Assembly (NCBI GenBank): GCA_013823135.1
Contig: PNLP01000026.1
Location: forward strand, 1 to 64,000
Source of the DNA: Planctomycetaceae bacterium
Lineage (GTDB): Bacteria > Planctomycetota > Planctomycetia > Gemmatales > Gemmataceae
DNA: 64,000 nt
Direction: 5' to 3'
Shown: one piece after another, positions 1 to 8,335 of the stretch
Layout of the letters: each line of letters begins with the position of its first letter
Position numbering within the stretch: the first letter of the stretch is position 1
Translations under genes and position numbers: made by a program
The notes under the pieces: model-generated
The model's database searches: none
What the model was told of the DNA's origin: nothing
What the model saw: the letters and a program-made list of their open reading frames with translations, nothing else

Positions 1-1
1 C

Positions 2-196
2 GTGCCAGGGAGAACGGTGGGCGGCCCACCGACAGCTTGTGTGCGAACAACGGGGTATTGGTACCCTGGCGCGGGAACCGTGCCGACCGGACCCTGTCCG
101 GCCGACATCGCCAAAACGAGCATCATTGGGTTCATGGCTTTGTCCCTTGGGACCTTCCTGGTTGTGGGACTATCACTCTCGGTTCACGGGCGGTGA
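2..196 (+). CDS. Possible C-terminal end of a membrane protein cut by the window edge
   Basis: The frame is open from the left edge to a TGA at 194-196. Its last 25 residues form a convincing hydrophobic segment (IIGFMALSLGTFLVVGLSLS) followed by a short charged tail, which would suit a C-terminal membrane helix. No family is recognised, and the preceding residues are rich in Pro, Gly and Thr. It could equally be a chance open frame in GC-rich DNA. Whether it is real depends on sequence left of the window. Confidence 0.18.
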   Translation: MPGRTVGGPPTACVRTTGYWYPGAGTVPTGPCPADIAKTSIIGFMALSLGTFLVVGLSLSVHGR

Positions 197-513
197 GCGA
201 GAGGCGTCGTGAGCATCCATTGCTCCGCGATGTAGGAATCGGACGTTCTGGGGAAGGGGATTCGGCGGGTTGGGAAGTTCCGGGTGTTTTGCGGCGGAAA
301 ATGTAGGGGTTATGCCAGGTGCTCAATGAACGGGCAGAGAAGCCGCTCATGGAACTTGGAAACTGTGCAACCAAGCCGTGTTACCTGGCAGTGGCAAATA
401 TTGCAATCGGACGAGTTTGCCGCTCGAGAGGTGTAGATCACCACCATCTGAGAACTTCACTCCAAATTTCCTGAATTCGTAACCGGACGAATCAATTTTT
501 CGAGATCTGCGAG

Positions 514-663
514 TCATGCACGCATTAGATGCCTGAGATGATCGGATGAGGACGCAGCTATCATTCTGAGCAAGATGACGAACCATACCAACAGCGCGCT
601 CCACCCGCGATAGGCGAGCCACATTAACAGGGTGAGCGCGAGTAGGATACCAAGGAGTCCCAC
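514..663 (-). pseudogene. Remnant of a GntP-type gluconate:H+ symporter (N-terminal fragment)
   Basis: Reading from a GTG at 663, the translation begins VGLLGILLALTLLMWLAYRG. This matches the characteristic first membrane helix of the GntP permease family (a GILL.LALLM.LAYRG.S pattern). After about 25 residues the resemblance ends and the frame stops at 514-516. A full GntP protein has well over 400 residues and about 12 or more helices, so this is at most a small relic. No continuation was recognised in the other frames downstream. The identification rests on my recall of the family pattern; a chance hydrophobic frame is the alternative. Confidence 0.4.
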
Positions 664-740
664 TGTTCGACCCTCCCTCACCCAGTTATCCCGTGTTCGG
701 CCAAGAACGATGACTTACTCCGATCCCCTCTATCCACTCT

Positions 741-808
741 TGGCGAGCCGCCCGTGTTAACGGGCGGGTTCAGCCAACCACCCGCCCGTTAACACGGGCG
801 GCTCGCCA
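741..808. repeat. Perfect 29-bp inverted repeat with self-palindromic arms
   Basis: Arms 741-769 and 780-808 are exact reverse complements around a 10-base loop. Each arm contains its own small palindrome (GCCCG TGTTAA CGGGC), so the DNA can fold as two small hairpins or one large one. It starts with TGGCGAGCC, the motif that also opens the elements at 9177 and 60109. It lies beyond the 3' end of the porin gene and may also help stop transcription, although no T-run follows. Confidence 0.85.
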
Positions 809-996
809 ATACGCCTCATTCCCCACCGCGGAGTATCAGTTCGTCGGTTGAGTTGAGTACCGAACTGTTGGATTCAACGGCGCGGCGAGTGTCAAAACGC
901 CACGCGGGATGTGACTGACGCTCAATTATGGCTGGCGATTGATCGCGCCAAGAATCAGAACCGAATTTCCTTTGATCGCCCAGTCTCTCGACCACA

Positions 997-2670
997 TCAG
1001 AAATAGAGCTGTGCTCGAAGCCAGAGCAAGTCGGATGTCTTTTGGAAACTACCCGGACGATACTGAACGGGTTTCCCATAGTCGGCGTGGAGCCAGAACA
1101 TGTAGATTTTCATGTACTCATTGAGATACCAGTTCATCCCTACCTCAGTTGTGATCGCGGAATTCGACCACAGTTTCGGATCGGCAAGCCCGGAGGTGAA
1201 GATGCTCTCGCCAATGCGGAGTTGGCTCACCCGCCCCGTAAGTTCCCAGGCTCCTATGCCCCGCTTCTGGTCGTCGCTGGTCGGCAACAACGGCCGAAGC
1301 GGCTTCACTCGGGTTCGCCGTTCGACGTGCTCGCCCGTCAGAAAATACCCACCCGCGACGTAAAATCCCGAGAACGGCACCGAGGTTGAGGCTCTAGATG
1401 AACTGGATGCGACGTATCCGCCGTATCCATACTGCACCTCACCGAGGAGGGAGAGACTCCGGAAGTAGTATGCCAGGTGCGATGAGCCGATGAGCCGATC
1501 GCCTCGCTCGCGGACGCCGGAGTTCAATATCAGAAAGGGCACGGTCGCGGTCGACGGAATGTTCGTGTCCGGAGAGCCCGCACCGACACGGAAGGTCGCG
1601 GGAGATGGGGCTTCGTCTTGAAACCCGAAGGCGACCGACGAGCCAATGTTCAGGAACCTGGCAAACTTCAGCTTCTCTGCGTTTTGGAATGGCCGAGTGT
1701 TGATGTACCCCACGAAATCCAGCGTGTTGTTCAGGTTTTCGAACGAGTTCCGAGACCCATTGAAGACTCCCGCCGCATAATCGAGCCGCTTATCGAACAA
1801 GTAGCCCCATGCCATCGCACCAATCTGACGGTTTAAGCTCAGGTTGGTCGTGAAGATCGATCGCTCGGGCGTGAGAAGCCAGTAGTTCGAGATCGCATAT
1901 TGGTCGTAAAGCATCGGCGTGAAGAAGCGGCCGATTCGAAGTTCGAACCGATCATCAAAGTGGAAGTTGAGGTACGCGTTCAGCAGGTTGATGTTGCCGA
2001 GTCCCCGGTTGATCGCCAATTCATACTCGATCCACTTTGTGATGTTACCGTTGAAGAAGAACCGCTGACGGGGGAGGTAGATGCCGCTGTTTGCCGGAAC
2101 CTGATCGAGTTGCCCCCAGAGTCGCCCTTCCACCTGCGACTCGTAGTGGATCTGGAGTCCGAACCGTTCATCCTCAGTCCGTAGGAGGAACCCTGGGCCA
2201 AAACTGGCCACCAACGGTTTACGCCCGGACTTGCTGACACCTGGGAAATTCGACGCTGGTGGGTACGGCGAGAAGACGCCATCCATGTAGTCCGGCACAG
2301 GGCTTTCCGAGCCAGCCGCAGAGGCACCATCGCCCGAGAGTTCAGCGTCCTCGGTGTTGGCATTGGCCCCAAACCGCGTCTCGAATCGGTCGAGGAGTTG
2401 GCTGAACTGCGAGTTATGCTCTCGCGTCATCCGTTCCATTTGCACGGTGAGGTTCTGGTTCATCACCTCCAGCGCGCGGAGTCGCTCGGCGAGTTGTTCA
2501 ACGGTGGGTTGCGTGAGTTCCGGCAAGTTGCTGGGTGTCGCAGACGCCGCAGGAGTCACGGGGGATGAGGATTCCTGGCCCAGGGCGACCTGCCCGTCGA
2601 GGCACATCAGCATCAGGAGCCCGCAGATGAGACTCCACAACCCTGGCGGAATCAGGTGTGATCGTATCAT
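997..2670 (-). CDS. OprP/OprO-like outer-membrane porin
   Basis: This predicted outer-membrane beta-barrel resembles the phosphate-selective porin O/P family, which admits anions such as phosphate; the substrate here is unknown. I chose the ATG at 2670 because it is followed directly by a signal peptide (MIRSHLIPPGLWSLICGLLM). The frame runs another 40 residues upstream without signal-like sequence. Residues about 50-95 form a predicted coiled coil (LAERLRALEVMNQNLTVQME), as in many trimeric porins. After a Pro/Ser-rich linker comes the barrel, with alternating aromatic strands such as KWIEYELAIN and RFELRIGRFF. The protein ends in ...LRAQLYF; a terminal Phe is the usual outer-membrane insertion signal. 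The mature length of about 530 residues is normal for the family. It is transcribed away from the gene at 3318. Confidence 0.85.
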   Translation of the reverse strand: MIRSHLIPPGLWSLICGLLMLMCLDGQVALGQESSSPVTPAASATPSNLPELTQPTVEQLAERLRALEVMNQNLTVQMERMTREHNSQFSQLLDRFETRFGANANTEDAELSGDGASAAGSESPVPDYMDGVFSPYPPASNFPGVSKSGRKPLVASFGPGFLLRTEDERFGLQIHYESQVEGRLWGQLDQVPANSGIYLPRQRFFFNGNITKWIEYELAINRGLGNINLLNAYLNFHFDDRFELRIGRFFTPMLYDQYAISNYWLLTPERSIFTTNLSLNRQIGAMAWGYLFDKRLDYAAGVFNGSRNSFENLNNTLDFVGYINTRPFQNAEKLKFARFLNIGSSVAFGFQDEAPSPATFRVGAGSPDTNIPSTATVPFLILNSGVRERGDRLIGSSHLAYYFRSLSLLGEVQYGYGGYVASSSSRASTSVPFSGFYVAGGYFLTGEHVERRTRVKPLRPLLPTSDDQKRGIGAWELTGRVSQLRIGESIFTSGLADPKLWSNSAITTEVGMNWYLNEYMKIYMFWLHADYGKPVQYRPGSFQKTSDLLWLRAQLYF

Positions 2671-3317
2671 CGCGAAACCCTTCGCTGCTCGCACATGCTG
2701 CGAACTGGGCAACCATGCCCCAGAGTCGTAGTCTGTGAACCCTTTAAACAGAAGGGCACAATGATGGATAACCGGATAATTGGCGATCATTTATCTGAGC
2801 GTCCCCGTTTCGTAAAGGGGAATCTCATCCACGGGGGCGCGCCACTGGTTTCCGGGGTGTACTTGGCGGTTGTGTGCGGCATGAATGGCAGTGGAACGTC
2901 GCAAACGATTTCGAAATCGCGTGATGCAGCGATCGGATTCGCTCTGATATTCTTTCTTCCAGACAGGTCTACGCTTCCAGAACGGTTCCACGGATGGGTG
3001 GGCATATTGCCTGGAATCGATGAGATACACCCATCCGCTTGCATACCCGCAAACGTTGACTCCGGAAACCAGAGGTACACCCCATCCACGGACCTTTGCC
3101 GCATCTGGGGATCCTGGGCATGCGAGCAAAGAGGGGCCATTTCGGTTGAAACCTGGGGATTCCCTGAACCCCACCCACCTGTCGTGAAACTTAGATGTGT
3201 GCTGGATTTTGCCCGCAACGGTACTTGCGGCCATCAAGGTCGGGGCTTAAACTTGCGTTCACGTTAGCCTCTCCCAAGATTCGCCCAAACGCAAGACTAC
3301 CTCATCCAGGAACAGTC
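2671..3317. other. Divergent intergenic region containing dispersed repeat copy A
   Basis: This is a 647-base spacer between two divergently read genes. It holds the dispersed element described at 2941-3018. Overlapping frames on the minus strand (about 2787-3237) are open but look like no protein I know. Promoters for both flanking genes must lie here, but no clear -35/-10 pair could be assigned. Confidence 0.5.
2941..3018 (-). repeat. Dispersed AT-richer element, copy A
   Basis: On the minus strand this segment runs from GATTCCAGGCAATATGCCCA through TGGAACCGTTCTGG to TCTGGAAGAAAG and ATCAGAGC. The same order of blocks recurs at 7292-7359 and 30319-30385 on the plus strand; this copy carries about 10 extra bases in the middle. 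It lies in the upstream region of the porin gene. Function unknown; it could be a decayed mobile element or a shared regulatory segment. Confidence 0.6.
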
Positions 3318-3920
3318 ATGTCATCGCGTACCAACCCATCACGACGGATGTTCGTCAAAAAGGCCGGACTTGCCACCGGGATCTCGGGGCTCTTCCCCTT
3401 GACGACACTCGAGGCTGCTGAAGACAAGAAAAAAGCGATCACCGAGGCCGAGGTGAAGGCTGCTCAAGATGCTTGGTGCGAAGGGCTAATCAAGATTGGT
3501 AAGACGTTCAAGGATGGCGGCGATTACAAGGCGGTCGCCAGCAAACTGATCGACGATCTCTACGACTACAAGGATGGCAAGGTCTTCTTCCGCCCGACGC
3601 TCGCCGCCAGTCCCCAAGCGTTCCGCAAGACTAAGGAAGGGGCGCTCGCCTACTTCGTCGGCGGGGATCCGGCATTCCCAGACGACAAGGGATTCGCCCT
3701 CCAACCGTGGACGAAGGTCTGGGCTGACGAGGACGACAAGTACAACGGCATCCAGATCCACGGTGATATCGCCATCACGATGGGGAATGTTCACCTCGTG
3801 GGCAAGTCTGGCGCTGAAGTGACGGTCGACAAGGTATTCGTGTTCCGAAAGTGCGCGGATGGCAAACTGCGACTGATCGTTCACAAGTCGGCACTTCCAA
3901 ACGAGCCAGCCGGGAAGTGA
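3318..3920 (+). CDS. Tat-exported NTF2-like (SnoaL-type) protein
   Basis: A 200-residue protein with a twin-arginine signal: SRRMFVKKAGLATGISGLFP fits the S-R-R-x-F-x-K pattern, so it should leave the cytoplasm folded. The mature part starts with an alpha-helical block (AEVKAAQDAWCEGLIKIGKT), then GGDYKAVASKLIDDLYDY and a strand-rich region ending in VDKVFVFRKCADGKLRLIVH. This layout, including a late VHKSAL motif, fits the cone-shaped NTF2/SnoaL fold. Close relatives are often labelled phosphoribosyl-AMP cyclohydrolase in databases, but no HisI motifs are visible, so I do not support that function. I chose the ATG at 3318 because it places the Tat motif at the N-terminus; the frame is open for another 41 codons upstream. 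Function unknown. Confidence 0.75.
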   Translation: MSSRTNPSRRMFVKKAGLATGISGLFPLTTLEAAEDKKKAITEAEVKAAQDAWCEGLIKIGKTFKDGGDYKAVASKLIDDLYDYKDGKVFFRPTLAASPQAFRKTKEGALAYFVGGDPAFPDDKGFALQPWTKVWADEDDKYNGIQIHGDIAITMGNVHLVGKSGAEVTVDKVFVFRKCADGKLRLIVHKSALPNEPAGK

Positions 3921-4131
3921 TTTTTGATTCTTTTCCCGCCTCTCTTAGCTCGACTGTAACCGTTTCTTGGACCTCAAATCTTCAACTTGTGTTTGAGGCT
4001 GCTCGTCGCGGTGGGAACTCGCCGGTGTTGTGGTGTGGTGCCAGTGGTAGATCCTCAATATGGCGGGGTGCCGATTCCGAAGCGGCCCAGTGCCATGAGC
4101 TAAGCGCGGATTCTCGGACGATTCTAGGGCG

Positions 4132-4178
4132 GTAAAAATCAAGGCCAGCATTGAGTTTCTTAACTCTTGGCTGGCCTT
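4132..4178 (-). terminator. Intrinsic terminator downstream of tRNA-Arg
   Basis: On the minus strand, AAGGCCAGC (4170-4178) pairs perfectly with GCTGGCCTT (4141-4149), and the hairpin is followed by a short T-run (complement of AAAAAT near 4134-4138). It starts 11 bases past the tRNA 3' end, the usual place for a tRNA terminator. Confidence 0.75.
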
Positions 4179-4189
4179 GGCTTTAGAAG

Positions 4190-4263
4190 TATGCCCGACA
4201 GGAGTTGAACCTGTAACCTTCGGCTCCGGAGGCCGACGCTCTATCCAGTTGAGCTACGGGCAC
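4190..4263 (-). tRNA. tRNA-Arg (anticodon CCG)
   Basis: The minus strand folds into a full cloverleaf of 74 nt. The acceptor stem is GTGCCCG/CGGGCAT (with one G-T pair) and the discriminator base is A. The D-arm is GCTCAACTGGATAGAGC, the anticodon loop CTCCGGA carries CCG, and the T-arm reads CAGG TTCAACT CCTG. The 3' CCA is not encoded. CCG decodes CGG arginine codons. A terminator follows at 4132-4178. No integrase or attachment duplication is seen next to it. Confidence 0.95.
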
Positions 4264-4506
4264 ATTTGGGATAATCACACAGGATTCGAAGGAGTCGTCA
4301 CGAGACTAAATCCATTCGCAACCAGGATCTTAACGGATTCCCATCAGCTTACAACCAGCACACGAACAAATCGGATACAAACCCCGAGGGTCTCGTATCC
4401 CTAAGCCTTTTGTACTTTCCCAGCCCGCAAAAACCAGCCGAAGTGATACAGTCCTCTCATTGATTGCCTGCTCGTCCATCGAGCCAACCGGGAGATGAGG
4501 TCGGTT

Positions 4507-5061
4507 ATGAACGAAGTCTCTTTCGGCCGTTATCGCCATTTTAAAGGGAATGAATACTCCGTCCTTGGCGTCGCTCGGCACAGCGAAACCTGCGAAGAGT
4601 TGGTCGTGTACCGCCCGGAATACGGTGAAAGTGGTCTATGGGCTCGGCCAAAACCGATGTTTCTGGAAACAGTTCTGGTGAACGGACAAGTGACGCCTCG
4701 ATTTCAACGATTGGAATCGCAGAGCATTCGCAAAAAGGGCGCCCAGAACTTCTTCAGCGACCTGCCGTCACAACTTCCCGGGGAACTCGTTGAAACGATC
4801 CTGACTGCCCCCACAGTGCGGATCGAGCGGATCGTCTCACACGGCCACGCCTCCCCAAATGGCTTCTGGTACGACCAGAGCGAGCACGAATGGGTTCTGG
4901 TGTTGAGAGGTTCGGCGAAACTTCGCTTCGAGGGTGACGAGCAATTGCTTGAGATGAACGTGGGCGACTTCGTGAACATTCCCGCACACACGAAACACCG
5001 CGTCGAGTGGACAACGCCGGATCAGGCCACTGTCTGGCTTGCGATCCATTACTCGGATTAA
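4507..5061 (+). CDS. DUF1653-cupin fusion protein
   Basis: The protein has about 184 residues and two parts normally found as separate small proteins. Residues about 5-65 match DUF1653 (YRHFKGNEYSVLGVARHSET, then LVVYRPEYGESGLWARP and MFLETV). Residues about 80-184 are a single-domain cupin (IERIVSHGHASP, EHEWVLVLRGSAKLRFEG, VGDFVNIPAHTKHRVEWTTP) with the histidine and glutamate positions usual for metal binding. The ATG at 4507 has GAGATGAGG just upstream; an in-frame ATG at 4495 lies within that ribosome-binding stretch and is less likely. The gene is convergent with the kinase gene and overlaps its stop by four bases. Enzymatic role unknown; cupins of this kind may bind small molecules or act as isomerases. 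Confidence 0.8.
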   Translation: MNEVSFGRYRHFKGNEYSVLGVARHSETCEELVVYRPEYGESGLWARPKPMFLETVLVNGQVTPRFQRLESQSIRKKGAQNFFSDLPSQLPGELVETILTAPTVRIERIVSHGHASPNGFWYDQSEHEWVLVLRGSAKLRFEGDEQLLEMNVGDFVNIPAHTKHRVEWTTPDQATVWLAIHYSD

Positions 5062-7079
5062 CCAACGGAACTCTCTTCATGTTTGGTGTTGGCCGCACGA
5101 ATCGCGCAGGAGATCAACAACCCCTGCTCGGTCCGCACGGGGCTCAGGCTAATCTCGACCGGGAACACGTGACCATCCTTGTGCTGACCAGTCAATTCCA
5201 CCCCCACCCCGCCCCCCATCGGCCGGAAAGAGGGAGCGGCGACATATGCAGCCACCTTCCGCACATGGTCGGCTCGATACACCTCGGGGATGTACACTTC
5301 AATTGGCTGCCCCAGAACCTCCTCGCGGGTGTACCCAAAGAGCCGCTCCATCTGAGTGTTCACCAGCACAATAACCCCCGCACTGTTGACCACCACCATT
5401 GGGTCTGGCGCGGATTCCAGTAGCCCGCGGAATGTTTCCTCGGCCTGCTTCCGTTCGCTCACGTCCCGACCGACGGCATATACAGCCACCTCACCACCCA
5501 TCAGAGTGGCATTCCAGTGAACCCAGCGGTACGAACCATCGCGGCCAACGCACCGTAATTCAACCTCGGTCGCCGAATCTCCCGTGAGGATTCGTTCCAG
5601 AGCCAGGGCCATTCTCCGCCGGTCCACTGGGTGGACGAAATCACTCACCTCGCGGCCGTGTAACTCTTCCGGAGGCCATCCCAATATCGAAAGCCATGCT
5701 GGGTTGGTCTGCGTCAGTCGCCCCTCACGGTCGAGGATCGCAAGAAGGTCGAGTGACAGATTGAAGAACCGTTCCCGTTCTTGCTCGGTCCGCTTCCGCT
5801 CGGCACGCTCCGAAATCCAACCCTGCACGCGAGAGCCCAACTCCGCAACCGAGGCGGGCCGAGCGTTTCGATCCTTGGCCAACCCACGCAAGCAAATCTC
5901 TTCCAACTCGGCAGGTACAGCAGATACGCGTTCTCGTGGTGGAACCGGTGCTGCGTGGATCACCTTGTGAATCACGTCGACAATACTCGTTCCCCAGAAC
6001 GGCGGTTCGCCGACCAGAACCTCGTAAAGGATCGCCGCCAAACCATAGACATCGGTTCGCGCATCAATCAGGTCAATCTGACCGGTAGCCTGTTCCGGGG
6101 CCATGTATGCGGGGGTTCCGAGCCGTTCTCCGTACATCGTCGCACTGGGGGGCGCGGTCGGGTCCGTATCGGGTTGTTCTGTGTAACCGAGCGTCTCGCC
6201 CCGATACGGTGGCCCGGTCGGGTCCGGAACGGGCTCGGCGAGTTGTTTAGCGATCCCCCAGTCGAGAACAACCACCTCGCCAAAGTCGCCAACGATGATG
6301 TTGTCACCCTTGAGATCGCGGTGAATCACGCCACGAGAATGAGCGTACGCCACGGTGTTGCAGATGCTCACAAAATCCTGGAGTAGCGGCACGAAACGTC
6401 CCGTGCCTCCAGTTGACCGCTCTTTGTGGTACTCACGGATGACCTCCGTCAGCGTGCGGCCTTTCACGAACCGCATCGTGTAGTAACACCGATTCTCTGC
6501 GTCGCCGGGGTTGAAGTCGTACACCGGAACGATCCCGGGGTGCTCCAGTTGACCGGTGATCCGCGCCTCACGTACGAAGCGTTCCTGGAGCCCCGGGGAA
6601 TGAGCCATGTCCGGCTTCAGTTCTTTAAGCGCGACAATCCGTCCAAACACCTGGTCGCGGGCCTTCCAAACCTGACCGATTCCCCCGGTGGACAGCAAAC
6701 CAAGAAGCGTGAGGCGATTGTTGTCCTGGAACGGCGGCGAGAGAGGCGACATCCGGACAGGCGGGCCAGCCCCCTCAACCGGCCGTGGTCGGGCCGCAAC
6801 CCCCACAGCCGGACCCAGGTTCGACGTGCGCCCGGCCGGTGCGGGCGTCGGCGCGGAACGCACATCCCCCCAGTGTTTCTTGATGCAACGATCCAGGAGA
6901 TACTCGACGTGAGCCCGGTCCGCCGGCTGAAGGAATCCCTGTTTGATCAGTAAATCCGCCAGTGAGCCGTCTTGATGCGCGGACCACGAGGCAAACGCGT
7001 CCGCGAACTGCCGCATGTCGATGAGGTTGTTCTGGAGCGCGATGGTCCCAAAAAGCAGATTGCGATCGATGTCGGTCAT
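5058..7079 (-). CDS. Serine/threonine protein kinase with two C-terminal PAS domains
   Basis: A 673-residue signalling protein with no predicted membrane segment. Residues 1-70 form a conserved helical N-terminal module (MTDIDRNLLFGTIALQNNLI) common before planctomycete kinases. Residues about 123-420 are a Hanks-type kinase: glycine loop STGGIGQV (one Gly replaced by Ser/Thr compared with GxGxxG), VALKEL lysine at 152, catalytic HRDLKGDN 253-260, DWG at 273-275 in place of DFG, and GTPAYMAPEQ. Two PAS domains follow, about 437-545 (with a PAC-like end, VGRDVSERKQ) and 548-663. No histidine kinase, cyclase or GGDEF output domain follows, so the PAS modules probably sense a ligand and tune the kinase. 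Its stop overlaps the stop of the converging DUF1653-cupin gene. Confidence 0.9.
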   Translation of the reverse strand: MTDIDRNLLFGTIALQNNLIDMRQFADAFASWSAHQDGSLADLLIKQGFLQPADRAHVEYLLDRCIKKHWGDVRSAPTPAPAGRTSNLGPAVGVAARPRPVEGAGPPVRMSPLSPPFQDNNRLTLLGLLSTGGIGQVWKARDQVFGRIVALKELKPDMAHSPGLQERFVREARITGQLEHPGIVPVYDFNPGDAENRCYYTMRFVKGRTLTEVIREYHKERSTGGTGRFVPLLQDFVSICNTVAYAHSRGVIHRDLKGDNIIVGDFGEVVVLDWGIAKQLAEPVPDPTGPPYRGETLGYTEQPDTDPTAPPSATMYGERLGTPAYMAPEQATGQIDLIDARTDVYGLAAILYEVLVGEPPFWGTSIVDVIHKVIHAAPVPPRERVSAVPAELEEICLRGLAKDRNARPASVAELGSRVQGWISERAERKRTEQERERFFNLSLDLLAILDREGRLTQTNPAWLSILGWPPEELHGREVSDFVHPVDRRRMALALERILTGDSATEVELRCVGRDGSYRWVHWNATLMGGEVAVYAVGRDVSERKQAEETFRGLLESAPDPMVVVNSAGVIVLVNTQMERLFGYTREEVLGQPIEVYIPEVYRADHVRKVAAYVAAPSFRPMGGGVGVELTGQHKDGHVFPVEISLSPVRTEQGLLISCAIRAANTKHEESSVG

Positions 7080-7655
7080 GGTTGGGCGAGGGATCAGTGT
7101 GGTCGAGCGGCCAAGCGGAGACCGGACGATGCTGGCATTTTACTCCAAACTGCAGCACCTCGACCGATTCGGCGGAATCCGGGGCATCCACTGACTCCAC
7201 TGATCCGTGAGGAGGTCGATCACGATCCTGCGTCAGCAGGATCTGAATTCCAACGATCAGAGAAAATCAAGCGACCAGTGTGGGGGAACTTGATTCCGGG
7301 AGATATGCACACCCACGTCTGGAACCGTTCGATTCGTCCGGAAGAAAGTTCATGAGAACAATTTCAGGCTCAGCAGAAACTCATGAACTGATTTACCAGA
7401 ATCTGGTTGCGCAGCCCGATTGCGATCCCGTGCACACGTTCATCTCCAAGTCCACGTCCGAATCATGCGGGACAGGAAAGAACCAGACCGCGTTTGTGGG
7501 TTGGGTGCACATCAACTCCTGGGATTCGATCATTTCCGGTTAAGCGGACGGTGCGGGCAACCGACAGCCTCAAGAGTCATTTCGACGCAATAATCGTGGT
7601 CTGAAATCCTGACTGGGCCGATCACGTCTGATACTTGCCACCTCAGGATAAGCAC
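7080..7655. other. Divergent intergenic region containing dispersed repeat copy B
   Basis: This spacer of 576 bases separates the kinase gene and the secreted-protein gene at 7656. It contains copy B of the dispersed element (7292-7359). A frame across 7280-7543 is open but shows no recognisable family; it may be a relic. No clear promoter could be assigned. Confidence 0.5.
7292..7359 (+). repeat. Dispersed element, copy B
   Basis: Reads GATTCCGGGAGATATGCACA, then CCCACGTCTGGAACCGTTC, then TCCGGAAGAAAG and ATGAGAAC, in the same order as copies at 2941-3018 (minus) and 30319-30385 (plus). It lies about 300 bases upstream of the gene at 7656 and reads in the same direction. Confidence 0.6.
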
Positions 7656-8324
7656 ATGGTCCGGGTACTTTTCGCCATTGCCATCGCCTGTGTCACCACG
7701 ACACAGGCCCGTGCCGACGATTACTACCTCACCCTGTTCACCGCCGAAGCAACGCCGTACCGACCCGAGAAGACGCACACGTTCCTCGCGATCACCCGCA
7801 TCCCGCAGAGTGCCGGTGTAGTCGAGACACGCGAGATGAGTTGGCTCCCCGCAACGCTCAAGGTTCGCGGGATCGCACTGCTTCCCGAAACAGGCGTGAA
7901 CCTTTCCGTCGCCGACACGTTTGCGGTGTGTGCCCGCGACAACATGCGGGTGTCGGTGTGGGGTCCGTATCAGATCAAGGCGGAGCTGTTCAACCGCCTC
8001 AGCAACCAGATTACGCGGCTCGAGACGGGGAAGATCAAGTACAAGGGGACCGACAACCTTTACCCGTCGCCAATTGCGATGAACTGCTACCACGCGATCT
8101 GGAACATCTCCGACCCGATGAAGAAGTTCGTTGGCCCGTTCACGAGCGGCGACGCGACCGGAGGCAAGACCGTTCACTTGTTCCGCGAGTGGATTATCTC
8201 GCCGGAACAAACTCACGACGACATCTTCAAGCTGATCGGCGTCGATCCGCAAACGGTCACGCGCCGCAGCCACGACTACTGGCCAACCCACCGTGCCGCG
8301 TTCCGCTCGTTCCTGGGACGCTAA
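7656..8324 (+). CDS. Secreted protein of unknown function
   Basis: A 222-residue protein with a short Sec signal peptide (MVRVLFAIAIACVTTTQARA, probably cut before DDYY). The mature part begins YYLTLFTAEATPYRPEKTHT and contains several aromatic, strand-like stretches and two cysteines. I recognise no domain. The ATG at 7656 is preceded by CAGGATAAG, a reasonable ribosome-binding site; a TTG at 7635 would put seven residues ahead of the signal peptide and is unlikely. It stops 12 bases before the 3' end of the converging SDR gene. Probably periplasmic. Confidence 0.7.
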   Translation: MVRVLFAIAIACVTTTQARADDYYLTLFTAEATPYRPEKTHTFLAITRIPQSAGVVETREMSWLPATLKVRGIALLPETGVNLSVADTFAVCARDNMRVSVWGPYQIKAELFNRLSNQITRLETGKIKYKGTDNLYPSPIAMNCYHAIWNISDPMKKFVGPFTSGDATGGKTVHLFREWIISPEQTHDDIFKLIGVDPQTVTRRSHDYWPTHRAAFRSFLGR

Positions 8325-8335
8325 TGAGAGTTGGC

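Larger units (their letters stand above)
1..996. other. Gene-poor stretch left of the porin gene
   Basis: Apart from the doubtful frame at 2-196, the GntP-like remnant at 514-663 and the palindrome at 741-808, I see no supportable gene here. Short frames on both strands (for example 347-622 minus) lack family resemblance. Base composition is more mixed than in the coding regions, consistent with decayed sequence. Confidence 0.5.

Noticed and set aside
741-808. A CRISPR-like repeat
   Set aside because: Only two arms in inverted orientation, no regular direct repeats with spacers, and no cas genes in the window.
2787-3237. Two overlapping minus-strand frames of about 145 codons upstream of the porin gene
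   Set aside because: No family resemblance and no ribosome-binding site. They run through the dispersed element, which is better explained as a non-coding repeat or relic.
4190-4263. tRNA-Arg as the attachment site of an integrated element
   Set aside because: No integrase gene and no direct repeat of the tRNA 3' end was found nearby; flanking genes look like ordinary chromosomal genes.
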